From JANQOH01 sp965243325 (GTDB taxonomy: Bacteria > Pseudomonadota > Alphaproteobacteria > UBA7887): a stretch of 64,000 nucleotides of DNA. The notes under the pieces were generated by a model. That model was not told the DNA's origin and did not search any database. It saw nothing but the letters and a program-made list of their open reading frames with translations. Of this stretch, positions 44,766 through 54,505 are shown piece by piece. Each line of letters starts with the position of its first letter. The stretch's first letter is position 1. Where the stretch lies: contig CBDEUQ010000003.1 in NCBI GenBank assembly GCA_965243325.1, forward strand, positions 1,736,001 to 1,800,000. Direction: 5' to 3'. The position numbers were made by a program, and so were the translations under genes.

Positions 44766-44791
44766 GGGGCGCCTCCCGAGGGAGGCGCCCC
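44766..44791 (-). terminator. 12-bp perfect hairpin after the amidohydrolase gene
   Basis: GGGGCGCCTCCC (44766-44777) and GGGAGGCGCCCC (44780-44791) pair perfectly with only a two-base apical loop, 25 bases beyond the amidohydrolase stop. No T-tract. Likely a terminator, or a processing stem between the two minus-strand genes. Confidence 0.7.
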
Positions 44792-44816
44792 AGACGTTGG
44801 TCTTGTCGGCCGTGCG

Positions 44817-46328
44817 TCAGGCGTTGCGCACGTAGCCGTAGCGCTTGTTGCTCGGGCCGTCGCCGGACTCGCGGAACTGGGCCGCCAGCTTGCCGATCCG
44901 GTCTTCCGAGAAGGCCGGGAGGACGGGCTGGTTGGTCGCCGTGTCCATGTTGAGGCCGTAGATGCGCGCCGAGTTGAGGCCGAAGATGGCCTGCTTGGTC
45001 AGGCTGTCCGCCCCGCCGAGCGACGGCAGGTCGTACTTCTCCTGCATGTCCTCCGGCACCTCGAGGCGGCGCATGGCTTCGATCTGCCACTGCGGCGAAC
45101 CGTACCAGACGGTGTCGCTGCCCCACACCACGTGGTCGGCGCCGAGGCCCTTGACCAGCGTGCCGATGAACGCGGCCGAGAAGCGCGGATGCGCCACCGC
45201 CGAGTTGGCGAACGTCGTGCCGAGCTCGCCGTAGACGTTGTTGACGCCGAACTCCTCGGGGATGCGCGCGAGGTCGGTCGCCCATTTCATCTCGCCCGTC
45301 GCCTCGTACTCGGCCCACATCTGGTCCGGCAGCTCGAGGAAGGCGCGCAGGCACGAGTGGTAGATGACGAAGTTCATCTCCGGCCAGTCCTGGGCTGCCT
45401 TGCCGATATCCCAGGCGGTGGCGTACTCCCAGACGCCGCGGAACGACTGTTCGTAGTCGACCGGCAGCAGGCCCTTGTGGATGCAGATGGTGTTGATGCC
45501 CGCCTTCAGCGACTTCTCGTAGAAGGGGTACATCACCTCCTCGTCATCGAGGCGCCACGGATACTTCGACGGCGCCAGCGGATCGCCGATCGTGTACGAT
45601 TTCCACGAATTCGGCTTCAGTTCCGAAATCGCGCGATCGACTTCCTCGATCCAGCCCGGCTGCTTGGGCGTGATGACGGCGTGCGCGAGCATGCGCTCGG
45701 AGCCCGCGAAGTCATTGACCATGTCACGCGCGGCGACGATCTGGTCATTCGACAACAGCCACCACGTCGGGTCGTCGAACGGCGCGCCGCTGAGCAGCGC
45801 CATCTTGGTGTCGCTGTTGTACCAAAGCTCGCGGATGTAGTTCTCGAACTTGTACCGCGTGAGCGTGACGCCCTCTTCCTTGAGCTTCGGGTTCCAGTGC
45901 TCGGCGGCAAACTCGCCGAGACCCAGGATCGCTTCGTGCCCGAAGTCGTCGCGCAGGAAGTGGGTCTGGTCGTCGAAGATGAACTGCCCGGCCAGCGCGT
46001 TGGCGCGTTCGAGCATCATCTCGGGATCGCGCGCTTCCGCGTCGCTCACGCGGAAGGCGTTGGTGCCGTAGACTTCCTTCATGGCCAGGAACGCCGTGGC
46101 CATGCCGCAGCTCGTCTGCAGGAACTGCCGGCGCGACATGCCGAGATACTTGGCGTTCTCGTCGGCCAGCTCCTTGATGCGTGCTTCCACCTGCTTCTGC
46201 TTCGGGGACTGTTTCGGCGGCAGGTATTCGCCGTTGGAGACGATTTGGGTGGGCACCGGGGAATCGAATTCGAGATTCTCGGCGCCCTTGACGAGTCGCT
46301 GCTCACGTTCGCTGAGCCAAGACGACAT
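44817..46328 (-). CDS. Amidohydrolase family protein with internal Tat-type signal
   Basis: A 503-residue amidohydrolase_2 (ACMSD-like) protein. Candidate metal or active-site positions are DDQTHFLRDD, ICIHKG, VIYHSCL and WGSDTVWYG (Asp). Unusually, a twin-arginine signal (SRRQFLQTSCGMATAFLAM, residues 65-83) is preceded by a 64-residue hydrophilic helical extension. The ATG at 46328 has GGGAGG nine bases upstream and no Met lies nearer the Tat motif except Met64, so both a long and a short form are possible. The substrate is unknown. The gene is upstream of the small exported protein and diverges from dprA. Confidence 0.87.
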   Translation of the reverse strand: MSSWLSEREQRLVKGAENLEFDSPVPTQIVSNGEYLPPKQSPKQKQVEARIKELADENAKYLGMSRRQFLQTSCGMATAFLAMKEVYGTNAFRVSDAEARDPEMMLERANALAGQFIFDDQTHFLRDDFGHEAILGLGEFAAEHWNPKLKEEGVTLTRYKFENYIRELWYNSDTKMALLSGAPFDDPTWWLLSNDQIVAARDMVNDFAGSERMLAHAVITPKQPGWIEEVDRAISELKPNSWKSYTIGDPLAPSKYPWRLDDEEVMYPFYEKSLKAGINTICIHKGLLPVDYEQSFRGVWEYATAWDIGKAAQDWPEMNFVIYHSCLRAFLELPDQMWAEYEATGEMKWATDLARIPEEFGVNNVYGELGTTFANSAVAHPRFSAAFIGTLVKGLGADHVVWGSDTVWYGSPQWQIEAMRRLEVPEDMQEKYDLPSLGGADSLTKQAIFGLNSARIYGLNMDTATNQPVLPAFSEDRIGKLAAQFRESGDGPSNKRYGYVRNA

Positions 46329-46527
46329 CGGTGGACCTCCCTCTGGATAGTTGCGGGTTCGCCGATGCGCTTTCGGGCGCCACATCGCGCCGGCGGCCGA
46401 GACCGCACGCATCGCGGTGGAAGTCTAACCGCGAACCGGAGGACAGTCAAAATGCGCCAGCGCCTGCCGCCGCCGGTCCAGCGTCGGGCGGTTGACACGA
46501 TTCACCCGCCGCCGCCACTGTCGCCGA

Positions 46528-47643
46528 ATGGCGGACGAGTCGCGCGAACTGACCGACGGCGAGCGCCTCGAATGGTTGCGGCTGTGGCGCAGCGAGCGCG
46601 TGGGGCCGCGCACGTTCGCCGACCTGCTGCGGGTCGCCGGCGGCGCCGGCGCGGCCCTGGAGCGGATGCCGGAGTTCGCGCGCCGCGGCGGCCTTCGCCG
46701 CGGCGTCCGCGTCTGCTCGCGCGAGCGGGCCGAGCGCGAGCGCGACGCGCTGGCGGCGGCGGGCGGGCGGCTGATTGCGGCCTGCGAGCCCGCGTATCCG
46801 CGGCCCCTCGCGGCCATCGACGACCCGCCCCCGGTCGTCAGCGTTATCGGCCGCGCCGACCTGCGGCGGCGCGACGCGGTGGCGGTCGTCGGCGCGCGCA
46901 GCGCGTCCGGCGTCGGCGGACGGTTTGCGCGCGGCCTGGCGGCAGAATTGGGCGCCGCCGGCTACACCGTGGTCTCCGGTCTCGCTCGCGGTATCGATAC
47001 CCAGGCCCACCTCGGGTCGCTCGACACCGGGACCGTCGCGGTCGTCGCCGGCGGTATCGACGTGGTCTATCCGCCGGAGAACGACGACCTCTATCGGCGC
47101 ATCGCCGATACCGGCGCGGTCGTGAGCGAACAGCCTTTCGGCATGCGCCCGACCGCGCGGCATTTCCCGCGTCGCAATCGGATCATCGCCGGCCTCGCGC
47201 TGGGCGTCGTGGTCGTGGAGGCAACTCCGCGTTCGGGCAGCCTGATCACCGCCCGGCTCGCCGGCGAGCAGGGCCGGGAGGTGTTCGCGGTGCCGGGCTC
47301 GCCGCTCGATCCGCGCCACCGCGGCACCAACGGCCTGATCCGCGACGGCGCCGTTCTGACGGAGTCCGCCGCGGACGTGCTGGACGTGCTGCAGACGCAG
47401 CGCCCGCGCCACCGTGCCGGGCCCGCGCCGCCGCCGCGGGCCGTCGCAGAGGCCCCGCCGGAGATCGCGAACGAGCGTCGGCGCCGGGTCTTCGAAGCGC
47501 TCGACCCGACCCCGGTGGGTGTCGACGAACTGGTCCGCCAGTGCGGCCTGCCGGCGTCCGAGATCATGACGATCGTGCTCGAGCTGGAACTCGCGGGCCG
47601 CGTCCTGCGCCACGGATCCGGGCGGGTGTCGATGAAGGCCTGA
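46528..47643 (+). CDS. dprA: DNA-processing protein DprA
   Basis: Recombination mediator that loads RecA on incoming single-stranded DNA in natural transformation; widespread also in bacteria not known to be competent. The 371-residue protein has an N-terminal SAM-like region, then the extended Rossmann fold: VAVVGARSASGVGGRFARGLAAELG, VVSGLARGIDTQAHLG, GTVAVVAGGIDVVYPPEN, SEQPFG, FPRRNRIIAGLALGVVVVEATPRSGSLITARLA and REVFAVPGSPLDPRHRGTNGLIRDGA. A C-terminal winged-helix (DprA_WH) domain follows from about residue 310. ATG 46528 gives the usual N-terminus. Confidence 0.96.
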   Translation: MADESRELTDGERLEWLRLWRSERVGPRTFADLLRVAGGAGAALERMPEFARRGGLRRGVRVCSRERAERERDALAAAGGRLIAACEPAYPRPLAAIDDPPPVVSVIGRADLRRRDAVAVVGARSASGVGGRFARGLAAELGAAGYTVVSGLARGIDTQAHLGSLDTGTVAVVAGGIDVVYPPENDDLYRRIADTGAVVSEQPFGMRPTARHFPRRNRIIAGLALGVVVVEATPRSGSLITARLAGEQGREVFAVPGSPLDPRHRGTNGLIRDGAVLTESAADVLDVLQTQRPRHRAGPAPPPRAVAEAPPEIANERRRRVFEALDPTPVGVDELVRQCGLPASEIMTIVLELELAGRVLRHGSGRVSMKA

Positions 47644-47714
47644 CCGGACGGCGACCGGCATGCGGCAACGGCTGTCGCCGCCGGCGTCGGCTCCCTCCGC
47701 GCGGCGGCGCCGTG

Positions 47715-49511
<1,797 letters not shown>

Positions 49512-49661
49512 CGTGCGAGGCAATGCGGCCCGGAACGCCGCGCTGTCAAGCGGGAAGCGGAGCGAACGGGCAACGGGACGCCGGTTTTCCGTATCGAAAG
49601 GGTTGCATTGCGGGGAGGTCTCCGCCGCCTGCGGGGCCGGCGCGCGGGCGCTTCGGGAGAG

Positions 49662-50486
49662 CTACGCCCCGTCCGGTCCGGCGCCGATCGCGAAGTCGTT
49701 GCCGCGGTGTCGATTCGCGCCGCGGACCTGGACGATCGGGCGCCGCGAGAAGTCGAGCCTGACGCGGCCCTCGGCCGCCCAGGCGGCGCCCAGGGCGCGG
49801 TCGAACAGCGATGTCGCCGGCATGAAGCGCAGCACGAAGGCGGCGCGCCGGCGGCCCGAACGGTTGGCGTTCGAGCCGTGAAGCAGGTGGATGTCGTGCA
49901 GCGAAATCTGCCCGGCCCGCAACACCACGTCGTGGGCGCGGCGCGCGTCGAACGTCGCATCGTCGACTTCGAGCGACAGCACCGTGTCGCGGCCCGCCAC
50001 GGTGCGGAATGCGAGCGTGCGCCGCGCCCGGTGCGAGCCAGGCACCACCCGCAGGCAGCCGTTCTCCGGTGTGGCGTCGTCGAGCGCTATCCAGACCGAA
50101 CACGTCGCCGGAGGGTCGATCGGCCAGTACATCGAGTCCTGGTGCCACGGCGTTTCCTTGCCCAGACGCGCCGGCTTGCCGAACAGCGTCGTGCCCCACA
50201 GGATGATGTCGGGACCGATCACCTGGGCGACCATGTCGAGAATGTCCGGCGTTTCGGCGAACCGCATCCATTCCGCGGCGCCGCGCAGCGGGCTCGGCAG
50301 GCGATGTTGTGCGGCGTCGTGCACGAGGTGCGGGCAGACCATGGAATCGCTGGCGTGGTGGGGATTGTCCGCGAGCAGGCGGTCGAGCGCCGCGCGCATC
50401 TCCGCGAGCAGGGCGTCGGGCAGGGTGTAGTCGGGCACGACGTGGCCGTCGCGTCGGTACCGTGCGATCTCGCCGTCGCTCAACAT
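49662..50486 (-). CDS. Phytanoyl-CoA dioxygenase (PhyH) family protein
   Basis: A 274-residue non-haem Fe(II)/2-oxoglutarate oxygenase. The facial triad is visible: His115 and Asp117 in WHQDSMYW and distal His203 in HLLHGSNANRSGRRR, with an Arg in the latter segment able to bind 2-oxoglutarate. VWIALDDATPENGCLRVVPGSH is the family's core strand pair. Members hydroxylate lipids, ectoine, phosphonates or natural products; the substrate here is unknown. It starts eight bases downstream of the DUF169 gene, so the two are co-transcribed. Confidence 0.92.
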   Translation of the reverse strand: MLSDGEIARYRRDGHVVPDYTLPDALLAEMRAALDRLLADNPHHASDSMVCPHLVHDAAQHRLPSPLRGAAEWMRFAETPDILDMVAQVIGPDIILWGTTLFGKPARLGKETPWHQDSMYWPIDPPATCSVWIALDDATPENGCLRVVPGSHRARRTLAFRTVAGRDTVLSLEVDDATFDARRAHDVVLRAGQISLHDIHLLHGSNANRSGRRRAAFVLRFMPATSLFDRALGAAWAAEGRVRLDFSRRPIVQVRGANRHRGNDFAIGAGPDGA

Positions 50487-50493
50487 GCGCGCG

Positions 50494-51324
50494 TCATCCC
50501 TTCCCGGCCCCTGCGTTCGGCCGCGACGGATAGCTCCGCGCCATCCCCAGCGCCGGGTCCATGTGCGCGCCGTACGGAGGGATCGGATAGCGCAGACCGA
50601 CTTTGGACAGGCCTTCGAGTCCTTCGATGGCGCGCGCGAGTTCCAGCGGCGGCAGCGCCACCAGCAGCTCGTCGTCCGCCACGCCGCCGTAGCGGCGTTC
50701 GGCGTAACACGGAATCGAGATGCTCGTCTCTCCCGTCGCCAGGGCCCGGCCCCACGAGTCCGAACAGGCGGTCTCGCCGGTGATGGTCATGTCGTAGCGA
50801 CGGTAGCGCTTCCACTGCAGGCCGTTGACGATGAGAATCGTCTGCGCCGGGTTGGCGTAAATCAGCACGATGTCGGGCGGGTCGAGGCGGCCGCTGCGCA
50901 GCGGCGAGGCGCAGACGCCGTGGTAACGGCCCGGAGGCACCCGCACCATCTGGTCCTGATGCGCCTTCGCGGCGGCCCGGTTCTCGAACCACACGCCGTC
51001 CATCTGCTCGCCCGACAGGTAGTCCTCGCCCGGCGCGTTGAGACCGAACACGCCGCCGCAATTGCTGTGCCCACGGACGTTGTCGTGCACGATGCCGAGC
51101 GTGAAACCGGCCATCCGCGCCTGGGTGACGAGCTGGCAGCCGGTGAAGCGAAAGCCCGCGGTCGGCGTACGGATGCCCGGGATCGCCATCATGGCTTCCA
51201 CGTCCTCGAACAGGCGGAGGCCGATCGGCAAGGTGCGGATGGCGAGCAGAACCCGCAGCTTTTCCGCCATCTTCCGCAACGCGGCCGCCGATACGTCGTA
51301 GTCTTCGCCGTTTCCGCCGGACAT
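50494..51324 (-). CDS. DUF169 (COG2043) family protein
   Basis: A 276-residue cytosolic protein. The DUF169 core is recognisable: RTLPIGLRLFEDVEAM near the N-terminus, then GCQLVTQARMAGFTLGIVHDNVRGHSNCGGVFGLN with two conserved-type Cys (in GCQL and SNCGG), PPGRYHGVCASPL and DIVLIYANPAQTILIVNGLQW. A further Cys occurs in TACSDSWG and PCYAERRYGG. Biochemical role unknown; the several Cys suggest metal or cluster binding, which is inference. ATG 51324 chosen because upstream codons lack similarity. Operon with the PhyH gene; divergent from the first SoxYZ-like gene, 88 bases apart. Confidence 0.75.
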   Translation of the reverse strand: MSGGNGEDYDVSAAALRKMAEKLRVLLAIRTLPIGLRLFEDVEAMMAIPGIRTPTAGFRFTGCQLVTQARMAGFTLGIVHDNVRGHSNCGGVFGLNAPGEDYLSGEQMDGVWFENRAAAKAHQDQMVRVPPGRYHGVCASPLRSGRLDPPDIVLIYANPAQTILIVNGLQWKRYRRYDMTITGETACSDSWGRALATGETSISIPCYAERRYGGVADDELLVALPPLELARAIEGLEGLSKVGLRYPIPPYGAHMDPALGMARSYPSRPNAGAGKG

Positions 51325-51412
51325 GAGTCGCCACCTCCGTGTTTCCAACGGCTGGAGAATACGCTACAAACCGACAAGACGGCATGTGTGGCACGCAGGG
51401 GAGAGTGTGACG

Positions 51413-52183
51413 ATGATCGGGCGTTTGGCGGCGGTATTGCTCATGGCGAGCGGATCGGCGGGCATCGCGGCGGAAAGCGAGCGCGATCCCCTCGGCTCGG
51501 ACATGTGGGCGCATCTGGTCGAGACGGAGCTCGCCGGTGGACCGGTGGTCTACGACAACGGGCTGCACCTGACGATGCCCGACACGGTGGAAGACCCGTT
51601 CAGCGTGCCGGTGATGATCAAGCTCAAGCGCGACTTCGGCGCGGTCGCCGAAATCGCGTTGTTCGCGGAGAACAACCCGATCCAGACCGCGGTGCGCATC
51701 GTTCCCCACCGTTTCCTGCAGGCCGTGGGATTCAACATCCGGCTTGAGGAGTCGGGCCCCGTACGCGCGGCGGCGATGGACGCGGACGGCGTCTGGCATG
51801 TGGTCCACAAGCGCGTCAGCCTGCTCGTGCCGGGCGGCTGTTCGGCGCCGGGCGGCGCGACGGCGAGCGACATCGGCGAGATCGCCGTGCGCCAGTTCGA
51901 TCGGGCCGGCGGCGCGAGCCGGCTCAAGCTGAAGATCAATCATCCCATGGACACCGGATTCGCCACCGACGAGGCCGGCAACACGGTTCCCGCCTATTTC
52001 ATCGACAGCGTGGAGCTGGCCGACGAGAGCGGTACCATCGCAACCCTGTCCACGCAGGCGGCCCTGTCGAGCGATCCCGTGTTCTTCTTCGATCTCGTTG
52101 ACGGCAAGCGCGAAGTCCGGGTAACGGCGGAAGACTCCGCCGGCCTGCGTTTCGACTCGATCGCCGACGATCCCTCGACGTAG
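51413..52183 (+). CDS. Quinoprotein-associated SoxYZ-like fused carrier protein, copy 1
   Basis: A 256-residue periplasmic protein with signal peptide (residues 1-20). The N-terminal half matches SoxY (DTVEDPFSVPVMIKLK, AEIALFAENNPIQTA) and the C-terminal half SoxZ (LKLKINHPMDTGFATDEAGNTVPAYFIDSVEL, SSDPVFFFDLVDGKREVRVTAEDSAG). Between them is PGGCSAPGG, where Cys143 corresponds to the sulfur-carrying Cys of the SoxY GGCGG tail. Fused SoxYZ-like proteins of this kind occur beside PQQ-dependent dehydrogenases and are thought to relay or carry a thiol-bound group. No such dehydrogenase is in view. GGGGAGAG lies eight bases before the ATG. A paralogue follows 38 bases downstream. Confidence 0.87.
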   Translation: MIGRLAAVLLMASGSAGIAAESERDPLGSDMWAHLVETELAGGPVVYDNGLHLTMPDTVEDPFSVPVMIKLKRDFGAVAEIALFAENNPIQTAVRIVPHRFLQAVGFNIRLEESGPVRAAAMDADGVWHVVHKRVSLLVPGGCSAPGGATASDIGEIAVRQFDRAGGASRLKLKINHPMDTGFATDEAGNTVPAYFIDSVELADESGTIATLSTQAALSSDPVFFFDLVDGKREVRVTAEDSAGLRFDSIADDPST

Positions 52184-52221
52184 AGGCGCGCCTCCTTCTC
52201 GACCGAAATAAGGGCCTTCCC

Positions 52222-52995
52222 ATGCCGTTGCGACTTCTCGCCGTTGCGTTGCTTGCCGCCGTCTCGCTTGCCGGCGCCGCGTCCGCTCAGGATTCGGACC
52301 CGCTGGTCAGCGAACGTTGGGCCGATATCGTCGATCTTGAGCTAGCCGGCGCGCCGACCGTCTACGACGACAGTTTCTACCTCGTGGTTCCCGAACGCGT
52401 CGAGGATGCGTTCAGCGTGCCGGTGATGATCGGGTTCGCCCATACGCCCTACCAGATCGCCGAGATCGCTCTGTTCGCCGAGAACAACCCGTTCTCCAAC
52501 GTGCTGCGCATGGTGCCGCACCGGCCGGTCGGCGGCGTCGGTTTCAACATCCGGCTCGAACAGTCCACCCCGGTACGCGCCGCGGTGCTCGACACCGACG
52601 GCGTCTGGCACGTGGTTCACCGCCTCGTCGAGGTCGCGAACCCGGGAGGCTGCTCGGCCGTCGGCGGCGGTCTCGGCAACGCGGTGGGCGACATCGCCGT
52701 GCGCCAGTTCGTACGCACCGAGGGCGACAGCCGGCTCAAGCTGAAAATCGGGCATCCGATGCACACGGGTCTCGCGAGCGCGTCGGACGGCGACACCATA
52801 CCGGCGTGGTACATTGAGCGTCTGACGATCGCCGACGAGAACGGAGCGCTCGCCGATCTGGCCCTGTGGGCGTCGGTCGCGGCCGATCCGGTGTTCTATT
52901 TCGATCTTCCGGATTCGCGCCAGAGCGTGCGCATTTCCGCCGAGGACACCGCGGGCGGGATCTTCGATCTCGTGGGCAAGCCGGCTCGGATGTAG
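52222..52995 (+). CDS. Quinoprotein-associated SoxYZ-like fused carrier protein, copy 2
   Basis: A 257-residue paralogue of the preceding protein with the same architecture: signal peptide (LLAVALLAAVSLAGAASAQ), a SoxY-like half (ERVEDAFSVPVMIGFA, IAEIALFAENNPFSN) and carrier Cys144 in NPGGCSAVGGG. The SoxZ-like half reads LKLKIGHPMHTGLASASDGDTIPAWYIERLTI and AADPVFYFDLPDSRQSVRI. Identity with copy 1 is high at the strand cores and lower in loops, indicating an old tandem duplication rather than a recent one. Immediately after its TAG stop, in the same frame, lies a further SoxZ tail. Two copies could carry different groups or act as a heteromer. Confidence 0.87.
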   Translation: MPLRLLAVALLAAVSLAGAASAQDSDPLVSERWADIVDLELAGAPTVYDDSFYLVVPERVEDAFSVPVMIGFAHTPYQIAEIALFAENNPFSNVLRMVPHRPVGGVGFNIRLEQSTPVRAAVLDTDGVWHVVHRLVEVANPGGCSAVGGGLGNAVGDIAVRQFVRTEGDSRLKLKIGHPMHTGLASASDGDTIPAWYIERLTIADENGALADLALWASVAADPVFYFDLPDSRQSVRISAEDTAGGIFDLVGKPARM

Positions 52996-53124
52996 TCGGC
53001 GGCGCTGTCGCACGATCCCGTGTTCCACTTCGATCTTCCAGGCCGGCAGGAGACCGTGCGGGTCACGGCGCGCGACACCGCGGGTCTCGCGTTCGAAGCC
53101 ACGGTCCCCGCGCCGGCGGCGTAG
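52996..53124 (+). pseudogene. Remnant C-terminal tail of a third SoxYZ-like copy
   Basis: Directly after the copy 2 stop and in the same frame, 42 codons read SAALSHDPVFHFDLPGRQET and continue to VPAPAA before TAG. This aligns with the last strands of both intact copies (AALSSDPVFFFDL in copy 1, DPVFYFDLP in copy 2). It has no start codon of its own with a ribosome site and lacks the SoxY half. The simplest reading is the leftover of a third tandem copy after unequal recombination. Readthrough of the TAG would append a second tail to copy 2. Confidence 0.85.
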
Positions 53125-53143
53125 CGCGCCCGGCAGCGCCCGG

Positions 53144-54085
53144 ATGTGGCGCCGCGCCCTCTTCGCCGCTCTGCTGCCGGGTATGGCGTCGGCGGACAGT
53201 TACGATCTGCGACCGGAGGAGATCGCGCCCGGCGTCCATGTGATGTGGGGTGCGCAAGAGGAGGTTTCGCCCCTCAACGGCGGCAACATCGCCAACGTCG
53301 GCTTCATCGTGGGCGGCGAGGGCGTGCTTGCGGTCGATACCGGTCCGACGCGGCTCTATGCCGAGGAAATGCTGGCCGTGATTGCCGCGACGAGCGGCGG
53401 CCTTCCCGTACGCCACGCCGTGGTCACCCACCACCATTTCGACCACGCGTTCGGGCTGGCGGCCTTTCGCGACGCCGGTGTTCCCGTTCTCATGCATGCG
53501 CGCGGGGCGCCATGGCTTGCTCGCGAGGGTGCGGCGGTGCTGGAGAACATTGCGGCGCTGGCCGGCGAGGCCTGGATGGCGGGCACCGTTATCGGCGTGC
53601 CCGATCGGTTGATAGAAGAGGACATCGAGATCGACCTTGGTGGGAGGACGGTCCACGTTGTGACGTTGGGGCGCGGCCATTCCGCCGGCGACATTGTCGT
53701 CGTCGACCGGCAGACGGGCACGGTGTTTGCCGGCGATCTCGTGTTTCACGGCCGCGTGCCGTCGCTGCCGCACGGCGACGTGGCGACGTGGACGACGCAG
53801 CTCGGCGAAATCGCGGCGTGGGACTGGCAACGGCTCGTTCCCGGCCATGGCCCGCTCCTGACCGACCGTGCGCCGCTCGAATCCCTTGCCGACTATCTGA
53901 GTTTCGTCGAGAACCACGTCGCGTGCGCCTGGCTCCGCGGTGACAGTCGCGCCGAGGCGCTGGTCGTCGATCTTCCCGCGGCGCACGCGGGCCTGGTGCT
54001 GGTGGAGCGGGAGTTCCAGCGTTCGGTGTTTCAGCTCTGGCGCAAATTCGACGCCGGAACGCAGCCGTCGCCGTGCCGCCGATGA
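53144..54085 (+). CDS. Periplasmic MBL-fold metallohydrolase, quinoprotein relay (SoxH-like) type
   Basis: A 313-residue exported metallo-beta-lactamase-fold protein with a signal peptide (ALFAALLPGMASADS). The zinc motif is THHHFDHAFG (HHHFDH at 96-101), with further ligands in GRGHSAGD, FAGDLVFHG and VPGHGPL. The opening IAPGVHVMWGAQEEVSPLNGGNIANVGFIVGGEGVLAVDTGP is typical of the SoxH-related hydrolases encoded with SoxYZ-like carriers and PQQ dehydrogenases. In that context it probably hydrolyses a thioester-like adduct from the carrier Cys. It starts 19 bases after the third-tail stop and overlaps the TfoX-like gene (ATGA). Confidence 0.88.
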   Translation: MWRRALFAALLPGMASADSYDLRPEEIAPGVHVMWGAQEEVSPLNGGNIANVGFIVGGEGVLAVDTGPTRLYAEEMLAVIAATSGGLPVRHAVVTHHHFDHAFGLAAFRDAGVPVLMHARGAPWLAREGAAVLENIAALAGEAWMAGTVIGVPDRLIEEDIEIDLGGRTVHVVTLGRGHSAGDIVVVDRQTGTVFAGDLVFHGRVPSLPHGDVATWTTQLGEIAAWDWQRLVPGHGPLLTDRAPLESLADYLSFVENHVACAWLRGDSRAEALVVDLPAAHAGLVLVEREFQRSVFQLWRKFDAGTQPSPCRR

Positions 54086-54465
54086 CGTGGCGCCGGTCGC
54101 CGGATGCGGTCGTTTCGCTTCTCGATGAGATTACGCCGGACGATGCGCGTCTCGTGCGGCGGAAGATGTTCGGCTACGCCTCGGTATTCGTTGGCGGACG
54201 CCTGTGTTTCGGCCTGCACGAGCACCGGCTCGTCCTGCGGCTCCCGCCGGAGCGTCGTTCGGCGCTGATCGAGGCGGGGACGGCAGCCGCGTTCGCGCCC
54301 GCCGGCCGGCAGATGACGAACTTTGCCGCGATCGAGGATCCGCTCGCGCACGGCCGTGACGCGCTTCGGCTCCTGATCGACGAAGCGATCGCCCATGTCG
54401 CCGCCCTTCCCCCGAAGCCCCCCACACGCAAGGGGATTCGGAAGACGGGGCGGATGAAAGGTTAA
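54082..54465 (+). CDS. TfoX/Sxy N-terminal domain protein
   Basis: A 127-residue protein with the TfoX_N core: VRRKMFGYASVFVGGRLCFGLHEHRLVLRLPPERRSALIEAG, with the family's KMFGG-like motif as KMFGY, followed by the FAPAGRQMTNFAAI segment and a helical C-terminus ending in a basic tail (PTRKGIRKTGRMKG). In gammaproteobacteria TfoX/Sxy promotes competence, but the short alphaproteobacterial forms have no known role. ATG 54082 overlaps the MBL stop; GTG 54073 is an alternative. Confidence 0.85.
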   Translation: MTWRRSPDAVVSLLDEITPDDARLVRRKMFGYASVFVGGRLCFGLHEHRLVLRLPPERRSALIEAGTAAAFAPAGRQMTNFAAIEDPLAHGRDALRLLIDEAIAHVAALPPKPPTRKGIRKTGRMKG

Positions 54466-54505
54466 GCGGGCACGGACCGGCGGCCGGTCCGAGACCCGCT
54501 CGCTC

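Noticed and set aside
51413..54085. A thiosulfate-oxidising Sox system
   Set aside because: The carriers are SoxYZ-like fusions with the Cys between the domains rather than at the SoxY C-terminus, and soxAX, soxB (thiosulfohydrolase) and soxCD are absent. The soxBDAG genes at 13.7-18.8 kb are sarcosine oxidase, an unrelated use of the symbol.
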